This document shows, piece by piece, positions 1 through 6,704 of a stretch of 15,284 nucleotides of DNA. Below the pieces are notes generated by a model, which was given only the letters and a program-made list of their open reading frames with translations, was not told the DNA's origin and did not search any database. The translations under genes and the position numbers were made by a program. This DNA comes from Lachnospiraceae bacterium UBA938 (GTDB lineage Bacteria > Bacillota > Clostridia > Lachnospirales > Lachnospiraceae), in assembly GCA_002293475.1 (NCBI GenBank), contig DBDG01000052.1, forward strand, positions 17,783 through 33,066, read 5' to 3'. Within the stretch, counting starts at the first letter, position 1. Each line of letters begins with the position of its first letter.

Positions 1-70
1 GCAGGATAAAGCAGAGGCTCAAGATAGGGAAGCGGCTCAGGTCAAGAAAGCCGGGAGGAAAAAACGATGA
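1..70 (+). CDS. rnfE: RnfE C-terminal tail (partial)
   Basis: Only the last 22 codons are inside the window, read in frame from base 2 to the TGA at 68-70. They encode a charged Lys/Glu/Ala/Gln-rich tail. The stop overlaps the rnfA start in an ATGA arrangement, which is typical of translational coupling inside one operon. In clostridial rnf operons the order is C-D-G-E-A-B, so the gene before rnfA should be rnfE, a membrane subunit of the ion-translocating ferredoxin:NAD+ oxidoreductase. The identity is inferred from position. The visible residues alone are not diagnostic, though hydrophilic cytoplasmic tails occur on RnfE in this group. Confidence 0.6.
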   Translation, partial: QDKAEAQDREAAQVKKAGRKKR

Positions 71-645
71 TAAAAGACTTATTGATTATAATGATAGCTT
101 CCTCACTGGTTAATAATGTAGTGCTGAGCCAGTTCTTGGGTCTGTGTCCCTTCCTCGGGGTATCCAGGAAGACGGAAACAGCTGCCGGTATGGGGGCGGC
201 GGTGATTTTTGTGATCACGCTTGCTTCGGCGGTAGCGGGAGCGATCTACTATTATGTCCTGATACCGCTGGACGCCACCTATCTGCAGACCATCGTCTTC
301 ATCTTGGTAATAGCCGCGCTGGTACAGCTGGTGGAGATGTTCTTGAAGAAGTTCATGCGGGGGCTGTATCAGGCCTTGGGTGTCTATCTGCCGCTAATTA
401 CTACCAACTGCGCAGTACTTGGCGTGGCTCTGGTAAACGTACAGAAGAATTACGGCGTATTGACCGGGGTTGTGAACGGACTTGCCACTGCGGTCGGCTT
501 TGCCGTGGCGATTATTATCCTGGCCGGCATCCGTGAAAAGATGGAGTTTAACGACATACCGGAATCCTTTAAAGGCATGCCCATCGTCCTGATCACCGCA
601 GGGCTGATGGCTATTGCGTTCAGCGGCTTTTCCGGGCTGTTATAA
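67..645 (+). CDS. rnfA: Rnf complex membrane subunit RnfA
   Basis: This is a 192-residue, very hydrophobic protein of the length expected for RnfA/NqrE, with about six membrane segments. It is an integral subunit of the Rnf complex, which passes electrons from reduced ferredoxin to NAD+ while pumping Na+ or H+. Two conserved signatures are visible: the Leu-Gly-Leu-Cys-Pro-Phe-Leu-Gly segment with Cys27 in the first helix, and the Thr-Thr-Asn-Cys segment with Cys115. By family knowledge these cysteines help hold the intramembrane iron-sulfur centre shared with RnfE. The start overlaps the upstream stop by ATGA and is preceded by GGGAGG at about 53-58, so it is well supported. rnfB follows after 14 bases. 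Base composition is GC-richer than the region after 1449. Confidence 0.95.
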   Translation: MIKDLLIIMIASSLVNNVVLSQFLGLCPFLGVSRKTETAAGMGAAVIFVITLASAVAGAIYYYVLIPLDATYLQTIVFILVIAALVQLVEMFLKKFMRGLYQALGVYLPLITTNCAVLGVALVNVQKNYGVLTGVVNGLATAVGFAVAIIILAGIREKMEFNDIPESFKGMPIVLITAGLMAIAFSGFSGLL

Positions 646-659
646 AGCGAGGTATACAG

Positions 660-1448
660 ATGAGTATAGGTGGTGTTTTTACAGCGATTGTAATCATCGG
701 CGGAGTCGGTCTGCTGATCGGTATTATTCTAGGGCTTGCCTCGATGGTTTTCCGGGTGGCGGTCAACGAAAAGGAAGAAGCGGTGTTGAATGCCCTGCCC
801 GGCAATAATTGCGGCGGCTGCGGCTATCCGGGCTGCTCCGGACTGGCAGCAGCTATCGTCAGTCATGAGGCGGCCGTGAACGCCTGCCCGGTAGGCGGGG
901 AAAGGACTTGCAATGCGATTGCAGAAATCATGGGTGTTGAGGCGCTGACAACCGTCAGGCAGACGGCATTCGTAGCCTGCCGGGGCGATCACGCGGCCGC
1001 CGGCGTTGATTATGAATATACTGGGGTGATGGACTGCCGGGTACAGCGGTTCGTACCCGGCGGCGGCGCCAAGTCCTGCCAATACGGCTGCCTTGGCTAC
1101 GGTAACTGTGTTAAGTCCTGTCAGTTTGATGCCATTCATGTACAAAACGGCATCGCGGCGGTGGATAAGGATAAATGCAAGGCTTGCGGTATGTGTATTG
1201 GTGCCTGCCCGAAAAACCTGATCAGCCTCATTCCCTATGCGGCTGAATGTGCGGTCGGCTGCCGTTCGCAGGATAAGGGGCCGGCCACGTCCAAAGTCTG
1301 TACGGTCGGTTGCATCGGCTGTGGGCTCTGTAAGAAGAATTGTCCGGCACAGGCGATTACGGTGACGGACTTCTGCGCGGTCATAGATCAGGAAAAATGT
1401 ACAGGCTGCGGGCTCTGCAAGGAAAAATGCCCCAAAAAGAGTATTTGA
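660..1448 (+). CDS. rnfB: Rnf complex iron-sulfur subunit RnfB
   Basis: RnfB is the ferredoxin-like subunit that takes electrons from soluble ferredoxin and feeds them into the Rnf complex. The 262-residue product has an N-terminal membrane anchor (about residues 5-30). The RnfB-specific Cys-Gly-Gly-Cys-Gly-x-Pro-Gly-Cys motif follows near residues 51-59, with a further Cys in Asn-Ala-Cys-Pro. Four C-x2-C-x3-C-type [4Fe-4S] groups come next: Cys-Leu-Gly-Tyr-Gly-Asn-Cys, Cys-Lys-Ala-Cys-Gly-Met-Cys, Cys-Ile-Gly-Cys-Gly-Leu-Cys and a last one at the extreme C-terminus. A GCGAGG ribosome site lies at 647-652. It is the last gene of the rnf operon, and its stop codon overlaps the -35 box of the next transcription unit. 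Confidence 0.96.
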   Translation: MSIGGVFTAIVIIGGVGLLIGIILGLASMVFRVAVNEKEEAVLNALPGNNCGGCGYPGCSGLAAAIVSHEAAVNACPVGGERTCNAIAEIMGVEALTTVRQTAFVACRGDHAAAGVDYEYTGVMDCRVQRFVPGGGAKSCQYGCLGYGNCVKSCQFDAIHVQNGIAAVDKDKCKACGMCIGACPKNLISLIPYAAECAVGCRSQDKGPATSKVCTVGCIGCGLCKKNCPAQAITVTDFCAVIDQEKCTGCGLCKEKCPKKSI

Positions 1449-1473
1449 GTTATGCAAATTTTGGCTGTATAAT
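1445..1473 (+). promoter_or_regulatory. Sigma-A-type promoter of the Agr-like operon
   Basis: A TTGAGT -35 box (1445-1450) is separated by exactly 17 bases from a perfect TATAAT -10 box (1468-1473). Transcription should start near 1480 and give a leader of about 90 bases before the response regulator. The -35 box overlaps the rnfB stop codon, so the unit is packed directly against the rnf operon. No clear LytTR-type direct repeat was recognised next to it. Confidence 0.7.
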
Positions 1474-1568
1474 GTCTATTTTTGGAAACCTATAGATTTT
1501 TTTCGGTTTTTTTGTTAATATTAATCAGGTTGGAAATAATATTATATATACATAATAGGGAATCTGAT

Positions 1569-2342
1569 ATGTTAAGAAAAATTAAAATAGGCATCTGCGA
1601 TGATGATATAAAATCATGTGAAGAACTCTATAAAATTATTGAACAGTGTGAGAATAAGATACGGTTAAAAGTTGATATAACCATATATTATTCCGGAGAA
1701 AAACTTCTCAAGGATTTGTCACAAGGACAGTATTTTGATATACTATTCCTAGATGTCCAGCTCAAAAACATAGACGGGCTTAATGTGGCTTTCATGATCA
1801 GGCAGAATTTTAAACATAATTCTACCCATATTTATTATGTTACAGCTTATAAACAAGATGCCCGCAAAATGCTCCGGACTAGGGCCATGGATATCCTGCC
1901 CAAGCCAGTTAAGCTGAAAGATGTATATAATGCCCTTCAAATGAGCGCTGAATTAATGAAGATTCTCGATTCAAAAGAAAAGTTCTTTGAATATCAGATA
2001 CAAAGCACCTATTACAAGACCCCCATCAAGGAAATCGCATATTTTCAGAAATATAAAGACAAAGTGATCATCATAACCAAGAATGATAGGCGTGAGTTTT
2101 ATTCCACGATCGAAAACATCTACCAGGAACTGAAGGAATATGATTTTGTCTGTCCGGACAGGTCTTTTCTGGTTAATTTCTTATGTGTTGAACATTTCAA
2201 TATGAAAGAAATGAAGTTAACCGGAATAGCAGAAGTGTTGCCGGTAGCGCGGTCTCGATATGCAGGTCTAAAGGCTCATTGGGCTGAGTATAAGCTTAGA
2301 GAACATATCAGAGATGATTTTTTTGCCATATCACAGCAATGA
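1569..2342 (+). CDS. AgrA-like LytTR response regulator
   Basis: This is a 257-residue two-component response regulator. Residues 4-125 form a receiver domain with an acidic Asp11-Asp12-Asp13 cluster, phospho-acceptor Asp62 in Phe-Leu-Asp-Val, Thr92 and Lys112 in Pro-Lys-Pro. Residues about 145-245 form a LytTR DNA-binding domain, as in AgrA, with the Ile-Ala-Tyr-Phe-Gln and Phe-Leu-Val-Asn-Phe segments. An upstream in-frame ATG at 1482 would add 29 hydrophobic residues ahead of the receiver strand. The start at 1569 is preferred because AGGG lies 8 bases before it and the receiver fold then begins normally. The gene is 12 bases upstream of an AgrD-like peptide gene and in one unit with a sensor kinase, so it is probably the output regulator of that peptide circuit. 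It is AT-rich compared with rnf. Confidence 0.9.
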   Translation: MLRKIKIGICDDDIKSCEELYKIIEQCENKIRLKVDITIYYSGEKLLKDLSQGQYFDILFLDVQLKNIDGLNVAFMIRQNFKHNSTHIYYVTAYKQDARKMLRTRAMDILPKPVKLKDVYNALQMSAELMKILDSKEKFFEYQIQSTYYKTPIKEIAYFQKYKDKVIIITKNDRREFYSTIENIYQELKEYDFVCPDRSFLVNFLCVEHFNMKEMKLTGIAEVLPVARSRYAGLKAHWAEYKLREHIRDDFFAISQQ

Positions 2343-2354
2343 AGGAGAAGGGTA

Positions 2355-2495
2355 ATGAGTAAAGCGTCATCAAAACTTGTAAAAACACTGGCGGTCATGG
2401 CGGTATCGGTTACGACGGCAAATGTTAATTCGGTTTGTTGGTTATGGGGGTATCAGCCCAAGATGCCGGAAGGTGCCACGAAACTTAAAAAATAG
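2355..2495 (+). CDS. AgrD-like cyclic autoinducer peptide precursor
   Basis: This 46-codon ORF has a strong GAAGGAGAAGGG ribosome site just before its ATG. The N-terminal leader (residues 1-22) is basic then hydrophobic or amphipathic, as in AgrD. Residues 23-27 are Asn-Val-Asn-Ser-Val, followed by Cys28-Trp-Leu-Trp-Gly32, then Tyr-Gln-Pro-Lys-Met-Pro-Glu-Gly, and a Lys-rich tail ends the protein. AgrD precursors have one Cys, a short ring, then an acidic or Gln residue plus Pro-x-x-Pro recognition tail, and a charged C-terminus, all of which are present. By alignment with the known clostridial pattern the predicted thiolactone ring is C-W-L-W-G. The length of the exocyclic tail is unknown. 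Its place between a LytTR regulator and a sensor kinase strongly supports the call. No AgrB processing enzyme is seen nearby. Confidence 0.85.
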   Translation: MSKASSKLVKTLAVMAVSVTTANVNSVCWLWGYQPKMPEGATKLKK

Positions 2496-2506
2496 GGGAG
2501 ATGCGT

Positions 2507-3748
2507 ATGATTACTGCGTTGTCGTCTGCCGTCTATATATTGATAGATATTATAGGCACATATATCATGGCCTGTTATCTTAGATTATTTAACAGAAGAT
2601 TGATCAAAAATGTCAAAGTAGAGTTGGCTGGTTACATAGTATGGCATATTTCCAGTTATCTGGTCAGCATGCTGGATATGGAACCGTTTATGTTGATAAT
2701 ATTTAATGTTTTTATGGCCTTTTGTATGACATTTAGCTATGGATCGCCGCTTAGCGTAAAGTTCTTCTCCGTAGCTATAACCATGATAATATCTTTATTC
2801 ACCGAATTCTTAAGCGTGCTTCTGGTTGGCAGCTCCTTTAACGCAATAGCTGACGGCTATGTAAGTCTTTGCAGTAAGGTCATACAGATAGGTGTCTGGA
2901 TTGTTTTAAGCATCATCTGGGATTCCGGCATCAAATCAAAAAGATCATATATCCAATGGTATTTACCGATTATGTTTTCCATAATGATGCTTTTATCATA
3001 CGTATTACTGCAGTTTACCGATCTGGATGCTTATTACATCCTTTTAAGTTTTTTCCTTATGATAACCTTGATGGCATCTTTGATTTTTATCTATAAGCTT
3101 GATCAGGAAAGACTGAGGTCACAGGAAATGCTTTCCGTGCAGAAAGCGGAGAGCTATAAGCGCCAATACCGTCAGTTGCATGATTCCTATGATGATTTCA
3201 ACTCGATGCGTCACAATCTTGCCAAGAATTTTCTGGTGCTGAAAAAAATGATTAATGATGGCAGGTCTAGGGAATCAATAGTGGATAAAATGAACGAGAT
3301 TCTGCTCGAAACCCTTGGCAATGAACATCTGCTTATCGAAACATATAATATCGAAATTGACAGTATCATAAATGCCAAGATAAAAGAGGCGGAAGAAAAA
3401 GGCCTGATGATCAATCATAAAATCCTGATCCCGGAGCAGATGGATATTGATAAAGAGTTATATTTCATGATAGTAAATAATATTTTTGACGTAACCATGG
3501 AGGAGACAGGCCGAACCGAGCAGAAGAAACTTAATTTTGTGGTACGCTATGATACAGAATATCTATATTCATATTGGATCCATCCATATGAAAAGACAGA
3601 TGCCAATGGAAAAAAGTTTTTAAAGAGAAACAGGAATTTTATCAAAGAGATTGAAGCGGCAGTTAAATCCCATAATGGATGGATACAATGCATCATTGAT
3701 GATGATAAAGTAATATGGGACGTAAGTATTTATGCCGGTGAGTTATGA
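2507..3748 (+). CDS. AgrC-like membrane sensor kinase, degenerate ATPase
   Basis: The first half (about residues 1-200) is a polytopic membrane domain with roughly six hydrophobic segments, the layout of AgrC peptide receptors. A helical linker with a coiled-coil look follows, then a phospho-acceptor box Met-Arg-His236-Asn, then a GHKL-type region. The N-box is altered: Asn325 and Asp328 remain, but the usual second Asn is Val329. The glycine-rich lid expected near the C-terminus is replaced by Lys/Arg/Asn-rich sequence without the Gly-x-Gly pattern. Kinase activity is therefore uncertain. The start at 2507 is preferred over 2501 because AGGGGAG (2494-2500) abuts the earlier ATG but lies 6 bases from the later one. 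It is the third gene of the unit and the likely receptor of the peptide encoded 11 bases upstream. Confidence 0.85.
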   Translation: MITALSSAVYILIDIIGTYIMACYLRLFNRRLIKNVKVELAGYIVWHISSYLVSMLDMEPFMLIIFNVFMAFCMTFSYGSPLSVKFFSVAITMIISLFTEFLSVLLVGSSFNAIADGYVSLCSKVIQIGVWIVLSIIWDSGIKSKRSYIQWYLPIMFSIMMLLSYVLLQFTDLDAYYILLSFFLMITLMASLIFIYKLDQERLRSQEMLSVQKAESYKRQYRQLHDSYDDFNSMRHNLAKNFLVLKKMINDGRSRESIVDKMNEILLETLGNEHLLIETYNIEIDSIINAKIKEAEEKGLMINHKILIPEQMDIDKELYFMIVNNIFDVTMEETGRTEQKKLNFVVRYDTEYLYSYWIHPYEKTDANGKKFLKRNRNFIKEIEAAVKSHNGWIQCIIDDDKVIWDVSIYAGEL

Positions 3749-3762
3749 TACTTACCGGCATA
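3731..3762 (+). terminator. Stem-loop over the sensor-kinase stop codon
   Basis: A 13-base inverted repeat (3731-3743 with 3750-3762, one G-U pair) has a six-base loop. The outer nine pairs are perfect (TATGCCGGT with ACCGGCATA). It includes the kinase stop codon and lies 17 bases from the stop of the convergent minus-strand gene. There is no T-tract on either side, so it may be an mRNA 3'-end stabiliser or a weak bidirectional terminator and not a classical intrinsic terminator. Confidence 0.5.
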
Positions 3763-3779
3763 AACTGAGCATATAGATG

Positions 3780-4145
3780 TCATTGAAACGGTATTTCTTC
3801 ATAGTAAGGGGTAATAATATAATACAGCCTAGTTATTTTTGCTATTCTTTGTACCTTCCAGTAATTGGTGCTTTGATTCTTATAATTAATCGGCTTACTG
3901 GAATGATATATCCTTACATTAAAGAAGCCGTTATCCGCTACCTGGTCAAAGCCGATGTCCTCGACATCATAGCCTTCTTCTGCCAAGAACTGACAGATTT
4001 CATCTGGTACACGTTCACACATTACTTTGTCTATCGCCAGAAACGACGACAAGCATGTAAACACGGACAGTGCTAAATAGACGATGAGTTTTTTGTAAAG
4101 GTTAATTTTCTTATTGGACGCACCTATATATTTATAGCCGTTGAT
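3780..4145 (-). CDS. Small membrane-anchored protein, non-canonical start
   Basis: Not recognised as a known family. The minus-strand frame encodes about 121 residues: a short basic N-terminus, one membrane segment (about residues 19-38), and then an acidic to neutral extracytoplasmic domain of about 80 residues rich in Tyr and Ile. A perfect AAAGGAGGG ribosome site (4152-4160) is followed 7 bases later by ATC, with no ATG, GTG or TTG in frame until a GTG about 28 codons on, inside the membrane segment. Either ATC (or ATT at 4149-4151) is used as a rare start, or the start codon has mutated and the gene is decaying. A plausible promoter lies at 4178-4208. A plus-strand ORF of 99 codons overlaps it but lacks a ribosome site. 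Convergent with the sensor kinase. Confidence 0.5.
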   Translation of the reverse strand: MNGYKYIGASNKKINLYKKLIVYLALSVFTCLSSFLAIDKVMCERVPDEICQFLAEEGYDVEDIGFDQVADNGFFNVRIYHSSKPINYKNQSTNYWKVQRIAKITRLYYIITPYYEEIPFQ

Positions 4146-4177
4146 AACAATCCCTCCTTTCACGCTGTGCTTATAAC

Positions 4178-4208
4178 ATTTTAACTGAACAAAGAGTGGT
4201 TGTGCCAA
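4178..4208 (-). promoter_or_regulatory. Candidate promoter of the minus-strand small gene
   Basis: On the minus strand TTGGCA (4203-4208) is followed by TAAAAT (4178-4183). Each matches the consensus at five of six positions, but the spacer is 19 bases, longer than ideal. It sits about 20-50 bases before the strong ribosome site of the minus-strand gene. Confidence 0.4.
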
Positions 4209-4225
4209 AATCTCTGTAAACGGTA

Positions 4226-4254
4226 TTAAAAATACGGCTAATATGTGGTATGAT
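4226..4254 (+). promoter_or_regulatory. Extended -10 promoter of the GH25 gene
   Basis: TTAAAA (4226-4231) and TATGAT (4249-4254) are separated by 17 bases, and the bases before the -10 box are TGG, which forms an extended -10 element. Expected start of transcription is near 4261, about 32 bases before the GH25 start codon. It is divergent from the candidate promoter at 4178-4208, so the two share a short control region. Confidence 0.65.
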
Positions 4255-4292
4255 GTGTATATATAACAAAAATCACATGGGAGATCACGCAT

Positions 4293-5471
4293 ATGCCAAG
4301 AGAACCAAAGGATAACCGGACAGGATTCCCCCCGATATATGTGGTGGCGGGAGTTTCTGTATTTATACTGGTCATTTTATCAGTAGTGGTCATGAGCTCT
4401 GATAATTCATCACGAAGGCTGCGCGGCGGGGCTGACGGAACCGCCACGGCTTCTGCCGTTCCGTCGACCGGATTAACCGAATCTCAATCTGAGCCCCAGT
4501 CATCTGGTTATCAGTCAGACGGAAGCATAACTTCTGGTAATGCCGATATTGACAGGCTGTACCGGGAAAATAAACTACGCGTTGATGATCTGGATTTTTG
4601 GGACATGTATTCCGAACCGGACAGTACCGTAATACAGGATACGGATGTTGCCCCGGAGCGGCCGGTGGCAACTCCGGCCGCTCCGCCTGAGCCGACGGCA
4701 GATCCTTCGCAAGATGGCAAACACACGTTGGTGGAAAGAAGGGACGGCACGTCTGAATGGGTGAGCATTAACCCATATATTACTAAGAATAATTATGAGT
4801 CAATGAATCTAAAGCTGCAAAGCGACCGGATGGGGTATTATGAAGGGCAGCGGAAGACTTCTTTTTTTGGCGTGGATATTTCCCAATATAACGGAACGGT
4901 TGATTATGCCCTATTGAAGGAGGCGGAAGTGGATTTTGTCATGATCCGTCTGGGAGCACGGGGGTATGAAAGCGGCCAGATATTTTTAGATGAGAATTTT
5001 GTGGCCAATATTACTGGTGCCAACGAGGCCGGCCTTGATGTCGGAGTTTACTTTTTCTCTCAGGCCGTTACGGCGGCAGAAGCGTCCGAAGAAGCAGCCT
5101 TTGTGCGGCAGCATCTTTCGGACCGGAAGGTGACTTATCCGGTTGTTTTTGATATGGAATATATTAATAATGATATTTCCCGGATAGAGGGGCTGTCTGA
5201 AAATGATAAGACGGATATAGCGATGGCTTTCTTAGATGAGATTAAGGCGGCGGGGTATGTTCCGATGCTTTATGGGACCAAAGAATGGCTGGTGGAACAG
5301 ATTGATCTGACGAAGCTGATGGAATATGATGTGTGGCTTTCCCAGCAGACGGAGCTGCCTGATTATCCGTATCAGTTTCAGATGTGGCAGTATAGCTTGA
5401 ATGGCAGTATTGCGGGGATTTCTGGGGATGCGGATTTTAATGTGTGTTTTGTGGATTATGGGTCGCGGTGA
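4293..5471 (+). CDS. Membrane-anchored GH25 lysozyme-like muramidase
   Basis: The 392-residue product has a short basic cytoplasmic start, one membrane anchor (about residues 15-35), and a long low-complexity linker rich in Ser, Pro, Thr and Glu (about 36-180). A C-terminal glycoside hydrolase family 25 domain spans about residues 190-390. The expected GH25 acidic residues are visible: Asp195 in Phe-Gly-Val-Asp-Ile-Ser, and Asp287 with Glu289 in Phe-Asp-Met-Glu-Tyr. The C-terminal Gln-Met-Trp-Gln-Tyr motif is also typical. Such enzymes cleave the MurNAc-GlcNAc bond of peptidoglycan, and here the domain would face the cell wall on a tether. GGGAG at 4279-4283 sets the start. It has its own promoter and is followed by two lipoprotein genes on the same strand after about 90 bases. 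Confidence 0.9.
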   Translation: MPREPKDNRTGFPPIYVVAGVSVFILVILSVVVMSSDNSSRRLRGGADGTATASAVPSTGLTESQSEPQSSGYQSDGSITSGNADIDRLYRENKLRVDDLDFWDMYSEPDSTVIQDTDVAPERPVATPAAPPEPTADPSQDGKHTLVERRDGTSEWVSINPYITKNNYESMNLKLQSDRMGYYEGQRKTSFFGVDISQYNGTVDYALLKEAEVDFVMIRLGARGYESGQIFLDENFVANITGANEAGLDVGVYFFSQAVTAAEASEEAAFVRQHLSDRKVTYPVVFDMEYINNDISRIEGLSENDKTDIAMAFLDEIKAAGYVPMLYGTKEWLVEQIDLTKLMEYDVWLSQQTELPDYPYQFQMWQYSLNGSIAGISGDADFNVCFVDYGSR

Positions 5472-5564
5472 GAGGGCGTTGGTCATCGTTGGTGGCGATT
5501 CGGTATCGCAACTGGATGGTTTTGAAATTTATTATAAGAATTAGTTGATAAATTGAGGAATATT

Positions 5565-6698
5565 ATGAGGTATGTGTGGCTTATTTTTGTTTTAGCATTC
5601 ATGGTTGGTATTAGCGGATGTGGAAAGGAAGCCTTAGTAGGGGCTGATTTAATTACAGATAATGATTATGATGAAATGAATATGCAAAATAATGAGGTAA
5701 TGGACTTTGAATCAGATGGGGCGAATGAGGCGGAAGTGAGTGAAAGAAATGTATTGGTTTCAGATCAGTTGGTCACAATTCCTTATCAAGGGGATCTATT
5801 TATTCGTTCTATTGTAAATACGGGTTATTTGATATTTATGTCGGGAGTTGAATCAAGTGGCGGTAATTATGTGATTCATAAGATGAAGATAGGCGATAGT
5901 GTTTCCGAAAGGATGCCGATAGATATTCCGGCGGATATGGCTGTTCAAGGGATTAATGTGGATGTGGATGGAAACCTTCATTTTTTTTTCTCGGATACCG
6001 ATTGGAGTACTCAAAGATGTGAAATGTGGGTGTCTGATCAAGAGGGCAATGTGATTCGGAAAATAGATATGAAAAAGGCGTTTAACGAGGAAGGTTCGCA
6101 TTTAATAGAATTTGTGATAGATGCGGAAGGCAGATATTATATTTCTGGCTCTAGGTTAAAAGAATCTGAAAGCGGTATTACGGTACTTGATGCCGCAGGA
6201 AATGTTCTGGGGCTAGTAGATAGTCCTGATGTTCCCTTGTGGAATTTGTCAAGCTTGGCACGCGGCAAAGATGGGGCTATTTATGTTGCGGGACATACAA
6301 ATGATCAGGAAAATATAGCAGTTGTATCAATTGATCCGGAAGCACTTTGTATTGCCGAGTTTTATGAAGGGGTACTTCCGACTGGTTTTGGAGAGTTTGT
6401 AAGAATGCGTGCCGGTATTGATGCTGACTTATATTTATTTGGATCGGGCGGTGTCTATTCCTATAATCTGGGGGATGAAAGCAGTAATATGATAATACCT
6501 AATTTATCATTTGAATCTCTGGAAGGCAGTTTATGCCACGATTTCTTGTCTGACGGCAGGTTTCTTTATGTGGACGGCGAACGTCTTATGTATAGCGGTG
6601 TGTTTGGTGGGGTTGAGCTTCCGTACCTAGGCGAGATGTATAAGGATATCATGTTTTATTATATGCCGGTTGCGCACAGTGCGGAAAGCGAGGAATAG
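5565..6698 (+). CDS. Lipoprotein with beta-propeller-like repeats
   Basis: This 377-residue secreted protein has a signal peptide ending in the lipobox Ile-Ser-Gly-Cys19, so it is probably anchored to the outer face of the membrane. After an acidic Asn/Asp/Glu-rich linker (about 20-65), the rest shows repeated segments of the type Val-Asp-x-x-Gly-Asn-Leu-His, Asp-Ala-Glu-Gly-Arg-Tyr-Tyr-Ile and Gly-Lys-Asp-Gly-Ala-Ile-Tyr-Val. This is the pattern of beta-propeller blades. No enzyme motif was recognised. The ATG at 5565 follows GAGGAA (5555-5560); a TTG at 5553 would place that site inside the gene and is not preferred. The stop is 6 bases before the next lipoprotein gene, so the two are probably co-translated and may work as a pair. 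The exact family is not known to me. Confidence 0.75.
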   Translation: MRYVWLIFVLAFMVGISGCGKEALVGADLITDNDYDEMNMQNNEVMDFESDGANEAEVSERNVLVSDQLVTIPYQGDLFIRSIVNTGYLIFMSGVESSGGNYVIHKMKIGDSVSERMPIDIPADMAVQGINVDVDGNLHFFFSDTDWSTQRCEMWVSDQEGNVIRKIDMKKAFNEEGSHLIEFVIDAEGRYYISGSRLKESESGITVLDAAGNVLGLVDSPDVPLWNLSSLARGKDGAIYVAGHTNDQENIAVVSIDPEALCIAEFYEGVLPTGFGEFVRMRAGIDADLYLFGSGGVYSYNLGDESSNMIIPNLSFESLEGSLCHDFLSDGRFLYVDGERLMYSGVFGGVELPYLGEMYKDIMFYYMPVAHSAESEE

Positions 6699-6704
6699 TT
6701 TTAG

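Noticed and set aside
729..1457. Long antisense ORF across rnfB
   Set aside because: It is the complement of a GC-rich, clearly conserved RnfB gene and has no recognisable family features.
1484..1514. Intrinsic terminator for rnf or attenuator in the agr leader
   Set aside because: AAACC can pair with GGTTT before a T-run, but the stem is short, has a 14-base loop and uses the T-run itself for pairing.
1482..1536. TTGGAAA copies at 1482 and 1530 as AgrA-type binding repeats
   Set aside because: They lie downstream of the predicted start of transcription and do not match the known LytTR direct-repeat pattern.
1482..1568. Upstream start for the LytTR regulator
   Set aside because: It would begin almost at the predicted transcript start, without a ribosome site, and would add a hydrophobic stretch before the receiver domain.
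3777..4076. Plus-strand ORF of 99 codons
   Set aside because: It has no ribosome site and overlaps the minus-strand frame, which has AAAGGAGGG and a candidate promoter. Some doubt remains because that frame lacks a normal start.
5495..5510. GCGAT/ATCGC hairpin after the GH25 gene as a terminator
   Set aside because: The stem is only five bases and no T-tract follows.
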